This document shows, piece after piece, positions 1 through 10,612 of a stretch of 21,249 nucleotides of DNA. The notes below the pieces were generated by a model that saw nothing but the letters and a program-made list of their open reading frames with translations, was not told the DNA's origin and searched no databases. Origin of the DNA: Oidiodendron maius Zn (taxonomy: Eukaryota > Ascomycota > Leotiomycetes > Myxotrichaceae); the NCBI GenBank assembly GCA_000827325.1, contig KN832899.1, positions 197,793 to 219,041 on the forward strand. The letters are read 5' to 3'. Position 1 is the stretch's first letter. The number at the start of each line of letters is the position of its first letter. Position numbers and translations under genes: made by a program.

Positions 1-99
1 ATAATAGATATTATCAAATTAATAATATAGAGACAATAAGATACTATCCTTATAATATACTTATAACTCTTAGGATAAGAGTCCTAAAAGAGGGGGTAA

Positions 100-332
100 T
101 ATTATAGACAAATAGTTGTTATATAACTAAGGCAAGATATAGAGTATAACTAAAATACTAGTATAATATACTAGCTATAACAACTCCTAGATCTTAGGAG
201 TAGGACTTTAATAAAAGGAGAGTAATCCTCTCTAAAGGTTCTATAAGAAATAGTCTATCTTTTAAATTAATTTCTACTTCAGGATATAGGAGTTATTCTA
301 GAAGCTTATATAATATCATTATATATATTACA
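100..332 (+). repeat. possible LTR of a Ty3/gypsy-type element (RIP-mutated)
   Basis: A purine run (aaaagaggggg, 86-96) is followed by taatattatagac. Allowing for C-to-T and G-to-A changes, this resembles the polypurine tract and TGTTACGGAC-like LTR start common in fungal gypsy elements. About 230 bases later the sequence reads attaca, a plausible LTR end. If this is right, it is the 3' LTR of an element whose body lies left of the window. No second LTR is visible to confirm it and no target duplication was identified, so the ends are guesses. Confidence 0.33.
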
Positions 333-623
333 CCTGTGATTCCCTATCTTTATACTAGCCTCTAGAAGGCACCCTTATATTTATTTAGTTATTAAAGCTT
401 ATTATAACTATTTCTATTAAGATCTAGTCTATTATAAATCTAGTCTTATTAAAATTATAGATATCTATATCTATAATAGTATATTTAGTAATTATATTCT
501 ATATAAGCTTAAACTAACCTTAAATTATCTCTAGATCTTTATATTTAGTCTTTTAATAGTTATATTTATATTAAAAATATATTTAAAGCTCTAGTTATTA
601 TTATATAAAATTTATAGTCTATT

Positions 624-1040
624 ATAATCTAATATATTTACTTTAATATATTATAATAATTTAATTTATTATATCTTTAATAATATAAAGCTAGAGAGGA
701 AATCCTTTAGAATCTAGATTAAGAATATATTCTATAAATATATCCTTTTCTAGATTTTTTAATTTCTAAAAGTTAACTAAGATATTATATTTAGAGAGTA
801 TATTATATAGTCTCTTATCTAGTCTATAATAATCTATTTAATAGATTTTAACTAATATATAAACTAATTAATTTAGATATTTTTTATAAGTTTAAATATT
901 AAGGTTTAATTAAGCTTTATTGATTTTTTAAAATATATTATAGTTAATTTAAAAAAGATTTTTATAAAAGAAAGGAAGTAATTTTATAAAAAGTAACTAG
1001 TTTACTATATTAGCTAGTTTACTATATATCTATATTATAT
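624..1040 (+). repeat. inverted repeat, left copy (unidentified transposable element)
   Basis: This segment matches the reverse complement of 17,011-17,427 along its whole length. In the 60 bases around 825-885 the two copies differ at six positions, and all six are transitions (A/G or T/C). The left copy carries the mutated base (A or T) at each of them, so it is the more heavily mutated one. Translation gives only stop-ridden, lysine/tyrosine/isoleucine-rich frames and I could not assign a transposon family. The left boundary coincides with the point where the LINE interrupts the right copy. Confidence 0.8.
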
Positions 1041-1780
1041 TATCTAGTTTAATATTCTTTATAGTTAGAAGTATAATCTAAAGAGTAAAGAGTTATAAGA
1101 TAAGCTTTTAATATTTAAAAGAAAACTCTTTATTATTATATAAGATATTAATAACTATTATAATAAACTTAAGTATTATAATAAAATTATTAATAAAGAA
1201 ACTAAACTTAATTAATATTTAAAGATTAAAGATTATAACTATAGTATTATATCTCTTTATAATAATAATAGTTAGATATATATAAAGAGATAAATATAAG
1301 GTAATTAATATAATAAGACTATATTTCTATATAAAAGTAGCTAATAAGTTATAAAGAAGTATTCTCTAGATATAAAGAGAATCTTAGTAATAGACTAGAA
1401 TTAATAATATAGCTATATTATAGAAATACTCTCTTTCTAATCTATATTTATAAATATATAAAGCTACTTTCTCTAGATAGATTTAATTATCTTTATCTAT
1501 TCTTTCTTAAGTATTTTTCTGTTTTATATAATATACTTTATAGTTAGGATTTTCTTTCTTCTTAAGTCTTTTAGTATAACTTATAGTATTTCTTAATAGT
1601 TATATAATAAGGCTATATAGTATATTTTATATAAGGTATATTACTAGACTTTAGCTATTTATCCTTATTTAGCTTCTAAACAATAACCTATTAGTAATCT
1701 CTATACCCTTATCTTTCTCTTTATATATATAAGATATACTATACTAAAAAGAGATATAAGTTAGTGTTCTGGTAGTAGTT

Positions 1781-2561
1781 CCCTCTATCATCATATATAC
1801 TGCTGTGCTTGCTGTTATCAGCGTTTCTAGTAGGAGTGGATTCCCCTCGGATACTTGGGCTGAAAATCGTAGAGGCTCATTGCTCTAGGTAGAACACAGA
1901 ACAGTTTGGGAAGGAAAGAAGGTTCGGTTTTGTATATAGGCAGCTATCGACGGCAGAGGAACCACCAAAAGTTGGCTGGGAGAAAATGGCCGATTTTGGC
2001 GGTTGTATACAGGGGAAAAATCGGTGCCACATTTTGCTCCCTTTGAGAGTGTATAGAGTACAATATTGCGAACTGTATCAGTACTAGTATGATGATAATT
2101 CTCGCCAATTAAAAAACATATAGAGTTTAGACTGAAGCTGGTTTCGAATACTACTGTAGTTGAATACCCTAGGAAGAAATATTTTGTAGAGTAAATGATT
2201 GGGACGATTGTATATTATTGGTTACAAGCGTTACGTTCTTCTTGTGTTGGGGCACTTCTGGTAGGATAGTAGAATTCAATTTGTCACTCTACTAGATCGC
2301 TGGCGACGGCAAAGTCTGAAGGAAGCGTGAGGCTTCCACCTCTTTGGTTATGAATAGCTACGGACAATGAGCTTACTGCCATAACATGAAGGTTATGTGG
2401 CTTTAGGGGATGAACACATGCGTTTGTATAAAAGTATAGCATTATGAAGGCATGCAGATAAAAGTCCAACAGCTAGGTTTAAAGTACAGAGAAGAGCCGA
2501 TTTAGCGCTCAGCATCTCTTGAATCAAAGCCAATGCTGCGAAACGAATAAAAGTATACCTT
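1781..2561. other. gene-free stretch downstream of the MFS transporter
   Basis: Composition is normal here. There is no convincing reading frame; the short minus-strand frame near 2,284-2,469 has no recognisable features. An imperfect inverted repeat (AACCRCCAAAA at 1,960-1,970 against its complement at 1,994-2,004) lies close to the border with the AT-rich flank. The stretch presumably contains the 3' UTR of the transporter gene, which ends at 2,562. I see nothing else. Confidence 0.6.
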
Positions 2562-4392
2562 TTATGCCAAGTGGAGCTCTTGACGCCTTTCTTTCTTCGC
2601 ATCTTGAAGTTTGTTTGCCAGGGCAACCGGAAGGGTACCATCCGTCTCAAAGACAAGATCAATTTCCTCAAGTGAGAGATGTCGGAATTCTGGGAACCAT
2701 TGCCATGTTGCATAAATAGCAAAGGCATTAATGCCCATAAATACGAAGTATGTCTAAGAGCAAGGTTAATGTTGTGCGTGCCAATTTTGGCGGTCAATAG
2801 AGGACTTGCATACCTTCCACTGGAGATCTGCCAGAACGACAGAGAATCCGTAGGACATGGCAAAACCAAAGCTGTTCTGGAAGAACGAATACATACCCAT
2901 GCCCTTGGCACGCTGACTGTAATGAAGGACTTCATTTGGGTACATGTTATGTAGAGCATTGACTAGATAGGCATTAACTTGTATTTCGTAATTTCAGCAG
3001 GATAGAGAGACTTACCAAATAAGCCCGTGCAGATATTAAACATAAACAACGCTACAATCATAATATATCCCACTGGTTTCTCACCAGTTCCCGAAGCATA
3101 CAAGCCACCACAGAGAGCCATAAGCGCGAGGAAGAAGATATAAACACTCCATCCTGTAAGAAGAAGGGTACGACGGCGGACCCTATCTACAATAAACGAA
3201 CCAACTACAGTCGATAAGTATGACACGACAGTTATGCCGAGGTTCACACCAAGTACTTGCTGAGTATTTATGATCCCAACAAGATTAAGGACTCCAGGGA
3301 GATAATATGAGAGCATGCCAGATCCATTACATTGCTGGAAAAAGCTATACAGGAAAATAATCCACAGTCGTCTCCGCGAGTTAATCGTCTTGTATAGTGG
3401 ACTAAAGTCCCATGGCTTTGCGTCATGTCGTTCCATAGACTCTCGGATTTGTTCAATCTCAGCAGTAACAACTGCGTCGTTAATGTCTTCTGAGCTCGTG
3501 TGATAGCGCGCAATGACCTCTCGCGCTTGCTCAATCTTGCCGTTAGCGTAGAGATATCGTGGCGACTCTGGTGTACAGACATAAATAAGACATGCGACAA
3601 TAAAGGGTGCACCAATTTGGAAAACCATAGGGAGCCGCCAGCTCCAGTTACCTTCCATATAAGAGCCACCGAGGAGGACAACAGCAATCACGATGGCCCC
3701 AATGCTGTAGCAAGCGCAGTAAAGCCCAATGGCCAGACCTCTTCGAGAGGATGGTGCGATCTCACTCATGTACAAAGGGCCGACCGTTGCGGAGAGGGAT
3801 GCTCCAACACCGCTGAAGACCCGGCCGACGATAAGGCATTCAGTATTGGGTGCAGCAGCCATGAGGACACCGCTGCACACAAGAATCACATTACCGAGGA
3901 AGCTGACACCACGGCGACCAATAAGGTCGGATAGCCACTGGAAAGGGCTGGCACAGACGTTACCGATAGACATGGCTGCATTGATGATTCCAAGAGCAGC
4001 CCCACTGGTGCCGACATGGAAGTAGCTTCGAAATGCCGGGAGAGCGGTAATTCCACCGATAGAGGAGCCGTCGATGGCAAAAGCGGCGACGCCTTGTAGA
4101 AAAGCATTAGTATATATCTAAGTCGAGGAAGCGAAGCATTGAGAGGCGTGAAGCCAAGAAATGTCTTACTAAGTCCTTGGATTATGATGACCACAGCAAG
4201 GCGAAGTGTTGCACGAGACTTAAAGGTAATCGCATCCCTTGAAAGTTGGTCCAAATCGACCCGGTTGAGTTCGTGTTTGGCGGCTTCAACCGAATTGTCT
4301 TGAAACTTCTCGCTTGCAACATTATCTAGGCCTTCCAGGTGGTTGGCACTGGTTTCGATTATTTTCGAATCACCAAGAGATGGTTCTGCCAT
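2562..4392 (-). CDS. MFS sugar transporter (sugar porter family, lactose-permease/hexose-transporter-like)
   Basis: Spliced from complement(2562..2753, 2814..2962, 3016..4092, 4170..4392), this gives 546 residues, a full length for the family. All three introns (60, 53 and 77 nt) are GT...AG, and each junction restores conserved transporter sequence. The start at 4,392 has a good context (CAACATGGC). The polar N-terminus of about 60 residues is probably cytosolic, followed by 12 expected membrane helices. Visible sugar-porter motifs are DLIGRRG (130-136), PESPRYL (249-255), QQCNGSGMLSYYLP (327-340), DRVRRR (377-382) and YPNEVLHYSQRAKG (441-454). The protein should sit in the plasma membrane and import a sugar with protons. 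Fungal lactose permeases and hexose transporters share these motifs, so the substrate is not proven. The GH95 and GH2 neighbours point to a galactoside. A TATA box lies about 120 bases upstream. Confidence 0.92.
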
Positions 4393-5209
4393 GTTGGATA
4401 ATCTACTTATAGATATGGACCTACAGGAGGGTTTGAGACTGAAAGGATATTGAAGAATGAGAGGAAGAACTCTCTTTGGGCTGAGTGCGCTCGGAGCGGT
4501 AAGACCAATCTCTATATAAGAACCCAGTTTTGTGGTACGGTCCACGCATGCGGATTCCTTTGATTCCCACGCACCCCAGATCCCAACAGAATCGCATAAT
4601 AGCCGCGGGTAATTAAATTAAAACTGTTTGGGAGGAAATAAGCAGACCCAGACAGTTTATTTGGGAGTTAGGAGTGCGGGGTAAAGTAGACGGGCTAAGT
4701 CTCGGACTTTTGGGATGTTAGAGTTAAGCGATAGATTGTCGGCGGACGTTGCTATGCTGTAGAACCCAGTATTATGGGTCTTGTAACCCACGGTCTGGAG
4801 ATTTGGATGGCGCGAGTTATGTGTGTCAAGCTTAGATGAGGACATTGTTACAATACTTCACTGGTGTTGAGAGGAAGATTCCCAATTTGATAACCGTGCC
4901 GGCTGTACTAATACATCAATCTCTATTTGCCAGCGTTTTTTCTGGTTATTAAGGTAATCTCACAATCAGCAGTCACGTATGACCCTTGCATCAGTATTCC
5001 AAGAAGTAATATTGAGATGGAAAATAACAGTGCAGTATAGGATTTGGGGCGTGGTCGTGTTAAGGCTTGAAATTGAAATTTCACTTGTGACCAAGAAGCC
5101 AGATGTAATGTTATTCCTGAAATATTGCCTCTATTGATACGGGATTTGTTAGGAAAGCTCCAACAAGAACAACGTGACAGCCCTACGCCCCTCTATTGAT
5201 ATTGCCAAC
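4393..5209. other. intergenic region: transporter promoter and GH95 3' flank
   Basis: This 817-base gap contains the promoter of the MFS gene and the 3' end of the GH95 gene. Candidate sites, by consensus only, are two CreA-like hexamers (CCCCAG at 4,574-4,579 and GCGGGG at 4,676-4,681, consensus SYGGRG) and one XlnR-like GGCTAA at 4,693-4,698. Such short motifs are expected by chance at this density. The 62-codon minus-strand frame at 4,657-4,845 has no recognisable features and is not called. Confidence 0.5.
4513..4518 (-). promoter_or_regulatory. TATA box of the MFS transporter gene
   Basis: TATATA occurs about 121-126 bases upstream of the ATG at 4,392 and is followed, in the direction of transcription, by a pyrimidine-rich leader. 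This is a usual core-promoter layout for a filamentous fungus. Confidence 0.5.
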
Positions 5210-7565
5210 TTAGATTATCACAACGTAATACTTGTGGCCTTTTTCAGTCCGAAAGGAAGTTGCAGCATTCGCGGCAACTGGTCCGACTATAATCTTGTCG
5301 CTGTCTTTGACACTGAACTTCTGCTTCACCTTAAGCACACATACGTTGCCAAGTAGAGACTCAACAACAGCTCTTGACAACTTTCCAGATGACCATACTA
5401 TAGTCAACACAAACCCTCCTCTTGCACAAAGACCCTTGACAGATCCATTGGGCCATGCAGGTGGCAGGGCTGGTAGTAGACTGATCTCCCCGTCATGAGA
5501 CTGTACAAGCATTTCGGTGATGCCAGCCGTAGCCCCGAAATTGCCATCAATCTGGAATGGAGGATGGTCATCGAGCAGGCTATCATGGGTTGATGTCCGC
5601 AGAATTTCTCGAACGTGAAAAGCTGCTTCATTGCCGTCGCCAAGTCGAGCCCACAAGGCGATCATCCAAGCTCGACTCCAACCCGTGTGGCCTCCTCCAT
5701 GAGCAGCTCGACGAGCGAGCGTTTTCTTGCAAGCATCCATAAGATCAGGAGTTTTGTGCGTAACTTGATTGCCCGGGTAAAGACCCCATAAGTGAGAGAT
5801 GTGTCGATGACCGGGTTCTGCTTCCTCGTAATCCTCTAACCACTCTTGAAGTTGGCCATGTCGACCAATACGCAGTGGTGGAAGTTTATCACGGTATACT
5901 TTTACACTGTCTCTTAGCACCATATCTTCGTCTTTCCCCAGCACTTCAGCAGCCGCGAGGAAGTCGCCAAAGAGTCTATGGAGTATTTGACAATCCATCG
6001 TCGGAGCAATGCACATACAACCCTCTTCGCCAGTTGGGAGTCTATAAATATTTTCTGGTGACAATGAAGGATTTGTAACCATATAACCATCTTTTTCTGA
6101 CAGAAAGTCTAGGAAAAATAGTATACTGCCCCGGAGGATATGATATGCTCCTGCAAGAAATGCCTTGTCACCAGAGAACTCGAAGTGCTGCCATATGTGG
6201 GTAGACAACCATGCACCACCCATTGGCCACAAAGTAGCAGGAATCCACCTGTCTTGTGGCGCCGAGTCCGCCCAGATATCGGTATTGTGGTGGGCAGTCC
6301 AACCGCGACAGTCATACATCTTCCGGGCTGTCACTTCGCCATTCTTTTGCAGTCGTTCTATATGAGAAAATAGGGGCTCGTGACACTCGGACAGATTACA
6401 TGTCTCAGCAAGCCAGTAGTTCATCTCGGTGTTAACGTTAATTGTGAATTTAGAACCCCATGGAGGACTCATATTGTCATTCCAAATGCCTTGCAGTGTG
6501 GCCGGTAACCCTTTGAGTCCAGGACGACTAGAGCATATAAGTAGGTACCGACCATATTGGTAGTACAACACAATCAAATCCAAATCAGTGGCACCATTTC
6601 TTACTAAAGCCATCCGTTCATTCGTGGCCTTCGACCCTGCGGGATTCTGCGAGTCCTCACTTCCAATACGGAGATCCACACGAGAGAATAGGGAACGATA
6701 ATCTTCCAAGTGGCGACTCCGGAGCTGGTCGTACCCAAGCCGAATAGCTTCATTTACCAGCCGGAGGCAGATAGCTTTGGGATCATGGTGTCGGAAAGTA
6801 GTCTCAGCCGCTACTATAATATGCGCCTTGTCTGTATTTCTTACCACGATTGTCTCTCCAATGCACTCGACGGCTCCTATAAGTACGTAAGTATCCCGCT
6901 ATAAACTATGGGTATGTGAGCTAACCTCTTTCCACCACGACAGTTGCAATGAGACAAAGCTCTACACCTTTGCCCCCAGTTTGTGCCTTCATTACAACTG
7001 CATTTTCAATAACTTCAATAGAATCCATATAAACATTAGTACCGAGACCTCGAAACACTCTCATGTCGAAAGATATCATTCTTGGCTGAGAAGCTGAGAT
7101 TTGGGTCACTATGACGTTGTCGGGATGGCTAGAAAAATGCTCTCGACTATAGCGAACACCGTCTATATCGTATGAAACACCGGCCAACGCGTCCCGTAAA
7201 TCTAAGTGACGCTCGTATTTTGTAGTCTTAACTCCTGGATGGAAAAAGGTAAGATTTACCTGACCAAGGGGCTCATAATGACGCTGAGCTTCTGGCATGC
7301 CGATAAAAGCCGTCTTCACAAGATCCTCTGCTTCCTTCAGCTGTCCGTCATGCAATAAGCTTCTCAATTTCGGAAGATATTTCAATGCGTCCTTAGGATT
7401 GCGATCCATTGCGCAGCCATACCAGACTGAGTCCTCATTCAACTGCCATAGTTCGTCTTGGATACCACCAAAAATCATTGCCCCTAGTCTTCCGTTCCCT
7501 ATTGGGAGCGCATCTGGCCATTTCGAGGCAGGTTCTTCGTACCACAGACGCAAGGGCTCAGCCAT
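5210..7565 (-). CDS. GH95 alpha-L-fucosidase (alpha-1,2-L-fucosidase type), predicted intracellular
   Basis: Spliced from complement(5210..6876, 6926..7565), with one 49-nt intron, this gives 768 residues, close to full length for fungal GH95. GH95 enzymes remove terminal alpha-1,2-linked L-fucose with inversion; some members act on alpha-L-galactose. Family features are GNGRLGAMIFGG (23-34), LQGIWND followed by PPWGS, INVNTEMNYW with N360 and N362, SPENIY with E488, HRHISHLWGLYPG, and FQIDGNFG with D657. By comparison with the Bifidobacterium AfcA enzyme, N360/N362 with D657 should form the base system and E488 should be the acid. The start is the ATG at 7,565; a frame extension upstream has only a TTG. 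The protein enters the catalytic fold within about 20 residues and has no signal peptide, unlike many secreted fungal fucosidases. It should therefore act on imported oligosaccharide. Confidence 0.93.
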
Positions 7566-9115
7566 ATTGGACAATTGAAAAATGGCAGTGTGTAATGACC
7601 GGAAGATATCTTGGTGGGGGTGGGGCAGTACGAAGCACGAAAAGGTACGGGTACACTTGACTATTCACACTATGACAATAGCAGGAACTAGAGCGTGAAT
7701 CACGCATCACAGATAAAATATTGTGGGAATATGCCGAAGAGCACACTTTCTTGGCTCAAGTTCTTTGCGAAAGCGGCCATCGGGTATTTAGAATATACGC
7801 GATGTCAACTGCAGCTTCTGTGACGTTTAATCCTGGTTTTGAGAGCGGAGCAACTGTCGGCACGCTCTCCGGACGCGCTCCCTTTGCAGGGTGTATTCCC
7901 CGCGGTACACTTTTAGCCCCTGCAGCAACCAGCCCTATAAGCCCTAGCTTAATTCTCCCTTGAAACATGTATGGTAGCGGACAAAAATATGCTCTACGTC
8001 TCTTCTGCGAACGCACCATCTCGCGTCTCCATACATCGACGTCCGCTCCTCCCCACACTCCTCTCTTTCTCTTATCTTATAAATGAACCTTTCAACTTCT
8101 CCTGGGCAATAATACCCCCACTTCCTTCTTTGAATTTTGTCCATCTCTTCTTCGTTCTATCGAAATTGATTACGTCGCGGAGCAAGCATCCATCTTCTCA
8201 CCATTGCCGCCTACGTAACACTGGCGTCTCCCTCCGTTTAGCCCTACCCCTCATCAAGCAAGCTGTATATAGGAGTGTTGTCCACTGTTGATAGTCCTCT
8301 GTCGTCTTCCGTGGCTAGCCTCCGATATGTGAGGGGCTCAATACTCATACTCTCCTTCCCTCCTTAGCTTGCTCTCTTAATTTAGACAGTGGACAGCTAA
8401 ATATGCCGTTAAGTTGTTATCCCATAGACCGAGATCCCTTTTTTGCTTGAGCCATTACGCTCCTGTGCCAGAGGAACTATGCCAGGTTGCAGGCGGAGTG
8501 TCCGAGTAAGTCGAGATGCAGGGGAAAATAGTGCATTCGTGGATCTGCGCCTTGGATTTCTCAGCTCCTGAATTATGTATAGCTACGTACTAATGAAGAA
8601 AACTATTTCACTAGTAAGAAAGAGCATCAGTTCTTGAGTAGAGGTCAGGTTAATACGCAGGTTGTAGTCGGATATTAAGGTGAAACTCAGTTATATTGAC
8701 TATTGAGTGGTGCAGAGACAACTAATTAAGCCCAGATACTCTAGAGTAAGGACCCCTTTATATAGACCTATTCGGCCTCTTATTGACTCACATGAATCCT
8801 CTGAATCCTGGATCCTAAAGGATATCCTAGATCCCAAGGGATGTGTAATGCGTGCTTGAGGCCCTGATCAATATCAGTTAATAGAAGAAGGAATATTAAT
8901 TTATCAAGTTATAATGATGGTATAATTTATAAGTCTTACATTAGCTTTAAAGTATAGATAAGATCGAGAGTATAGTTTATCTTTCTCTCCTATATTATGC
9001 TTTTAGAGTCTAGTTTTATATACTATAGTTTGAGAAGTTTAGTATACTACGATAGGCCCTAAAAAGTATAGTACACAAAATATATAACTACTTTCTTATC
9101 TACGGAAGCTAAAGG
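7566..9115. other. large intergenic region between GH95 and GH28-like genes
   Basis: The first part is the GH95 promoter. Around 8,030-8,300 the plus strand shows a promoter-like layout (TATAAA near 8,078 followed by a strongly pyrimidine-rich stretch), but no supported gene follows it. Plus-strand frames of 80 and 106 codons (7,721-7,963 and 7,971-8,291) look like translated promoter sequence and match no family I know. From about 8,740 to 9,110 the sequence becomes AT-rich, with short inverted motifs (ggatcc, ggatatcc near 8,809-8,835). It may be a small decayed transposon or LTR, not identified. Confidence 0.45.
7614..7625 (+). promoter_or_regulatory. tandem CreA-like sites upstream of GH95
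   Basis: Two GTGGGG hexamers lie head to tail (7,614-7,619 and 7,620-7,625), about 50-60 bases before the GH95 ATG. Both match the SYGGRG consensus of the carbon-catabolite repressor CreA, which acts best on closely spaced pairs. Repression of the fucosidase by glucose is inferred. Confidence 0.35.
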
Positions 9116-10612
9116 CTAAAGAGTAGTGGGGTTGAATGTCAAGTTTGTGACGTGCTCATTGGCAAACATTGGCACGTAGTCCGACGTTAAATACCAAGAC
9201 GGCTTCTCCATGCTGCTAGAAATCTGCAGTCCATTGACGGTCAAATTATCGAATGTCACATTGTGAATCAGATGAGTCTCGTCGTACCCAAGAATGAGGG
9301 AAGGATTCGCATGCGTCCCCGTGTAAGTGAGGTCTTTAACAACGATGTCTCTAATCCCACGACCGGGGTACGTGTTGTACATGGGGTTTTCCATAACGCG
9401 GAAATTGACCAATTGGCCGAGACGTATGTCCTCGACTCTGATATCCTCAATTCTAAAGTCTTGCAGAAGATTCAGATCTCCAGCATTGAGCGCGATACAG
9501 CCTTGGTACCACATCTGCATCTCTCGCTGGTCCAGAATATCCACGTTCTGGATCGTCACACCTGTCATGGTCTCCGGATTAACAGTATTTCCATGAGTGC
9601 CAGCGACGAATGGATGCGCGATATCTGCCCAAAGGCTGGAATTTCGGATCGTGATATTGGACGAATTACCATAAAAGCCCCAACCCGGGCGGGATTGATA
9701 AAGCGCGATGCAGTCATCTGAATTGCGCATAAAAACACCCTCAATCAAGATATTTTGCGTGCAGAATAGGTCGATGCCATCACCGTTGCCTCGCGAGCTG
9801 AAGCTATGTATGTTTCGTACAACAACTCCATCTGACTGCCCTACTTCAAGAGAATAGCCATTGGGGGGATCGAGCATGGTAACACCGTCGACTGTAATAT
9901 TGTTTGAATAGGCGACAAGGACAGCGCCGACAGGGACATTATACAGTATACCGCGGCCACGTAGAATAGAATTTGAGACGTTCGCAAAGGTAACCCCAGC
10001 CTTGAGCACCGCCCCACCGGCGAGGTACACTGTCTTGTTGCTGGGAACCATCAAAGTATTGTTTGCGCTTGTCACATTATGCATGCCTGGACCAAAGTAG
10101 ATGACACTGGGGTCAGAGGGAGACGGAACATCCATATCGATGGTATTGGTCATTAAGTGTAAGCAGTCGAAGATGTCATCGTTGACCTGGATCACAAGAT
10201 TTCGTGGTTCGGTGAGTGTAAATTTTATCGTATTGCCCTGAACCTGTGGTATGATACCATACGACAACGGACGTATCTGGCTGGAGTCCACCCTGCCTCC
10301 GTTGTACGTAATAGCAATGTCGACTGTGCCACAGAAGTCAAAATAAGCCATAGACGAGTCCATAATCGCAGCCGCGCCAGTTGTTGTATTTTCCAAAGCA
10401 AGCGTTGTCAGATATGATCCAAGTGGGTACCATTCGCCGTACTGTGACCTCACATTAATGGAAAACGAGTTTTTCGTTGGCATTCCCGATGGTATGGGAT
10501 AGACATCGAGCTGATTTCCATGACAAGCCTGGCCGGGGCTTTGAACAGGGCTTTGAGCATAGGCAGTGAGGGCCAACACACCAACGGCGAGAATAGGCTG
10601 AACGAAAATCAT
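9116..10612 (-). CDS. secreted GH28/GH49-like (clan GH-N) parallel beta-helix glycosidase
   Basis: One uninterrupted frame of 498 residues. Residues 1-20 form a clear signal peptide ending in TAYA-Q, so the protein is secreted. Residues 30-165 make a beta-rich N-terminal part; YFGPGMHNV and TVYLAGGAVLKAG (about 172-207) lead into a right-handed beta-helix of short repeats. The catalytic region reads NGDGID (276-281) and NSDDC (297-301). The three aspartates D278, D299 and D300 have the 21/22-residue spacing of GH28 polygalacturonases. The GH28 GHG and RIK motifs are absent at the expected places; only IAHP and GTHG occur later (332-341). The N-terminal part recalls GH49. The substrate is therefore uncertain: pectin-type galacturonan or another plant glycan. 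At least eight N-x-S/T sequons fit a secreted glycoprotein. Confidence 0.8.
   Translation of the reverse strand: MIFVQPILAVGVLALTAYAQSPVQSPGQACHGNQLDVYPIPSGMPTKNSFSINVRSQYGEWYPLGSYLTTLALENTTTGAAAIMDSSMAYFDFCGTVDIAITYNGGRVDSSQIRPLSYGIIPQVQGNTIKFTLTEPRNLVIQVNDDIFDCLHLMTNTIDMDVPSPSDPSVIYFGPGMHNVTSANNTLMVPSNKTVYLAGGAVLKAGVTFANVSNSILRGRGILYNVPVGAVLVAYSNNITVDGVTMLDPPNGYSLEVGQSDGVVVRNIHSFSSRGNGDGIDLFCTQNILIEGVFMRNSDDCIALYQSRPGWGFYGNSSNITIRNSSLWADIAHPFVAGTHGNTVNPETMTGVTIQNVDILDQREMQMWYQGCIALNAGDLNLLQDFRIEDIRVEDIRLGQLVNFRVMENPMYNTYPGRGIRDIVVKDLTYTGTHANPSLILGYDETHLIHNVTFDNLTVNGLQISSSMEKPSWYLTSDYVPMFANEHVTNLTFNPTTL

Larger units (their letters stand above)
1..1780. repeat. RIP-mutated AT-rich transposon remains, left flank
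   Basis: Almost every C is followed by T or C and almost every G is preceded by A or G. I noticed no CpG before about 1,819, and CpA/TpG are rare while TpA is abundant. This is the product of C-to-T mutation on both strands, as in fungal RIP of repeated DNA. All frames are closed by TAA/TAG, so no gene survives. Two sub-parts are listed separately: a possible LTR at 100-332 and an inverted-repeat copy at 624-1,040. In the rest (333-623 and 1,041-1,780) I recognise no protein. Normal composition returns sharply near 1,780-1,820. Confidence 0.85.

Noticed and set aside
721-1290. Long plus-strand frame broken only by TAA/TAG in the left flank
   Set aside because: RIP removes TG, so TGA is missing in all frames and the pattern is not informative; the residues match no transposon family I know.
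2393-2959. 188-codon minus-strand frame
   Set aside because: Runs through the transporter's last exons in the wrong frame and across an intron; the spliced frame gives conserved transporter sequence instead.
3500-3934. 144-codon plus-strand frame
   Set aside because: Antisense shadow of the MFS transporter.
4657-4845. 62-codon minus-strand frame
   Set aside because: Lies in the transporter's upstream region and has no recognisable features.
7721-8291. plus-strand frames of 80 and 106 codons
   Set aside because: Low-complexity translation of a pyrimidine-rich promoter-like stretch; no motif, no homologue recognised.
8740-9110. Solo LTR of a copia-like element
   Set aside because: AT-rich with short inverted motifs, but no matching second copy, LTR ends or target duplication could be shown.
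9263-9721. 152-codon plus-strand frame
   Set aside because: Antisense shadow of the GH28-like gene.
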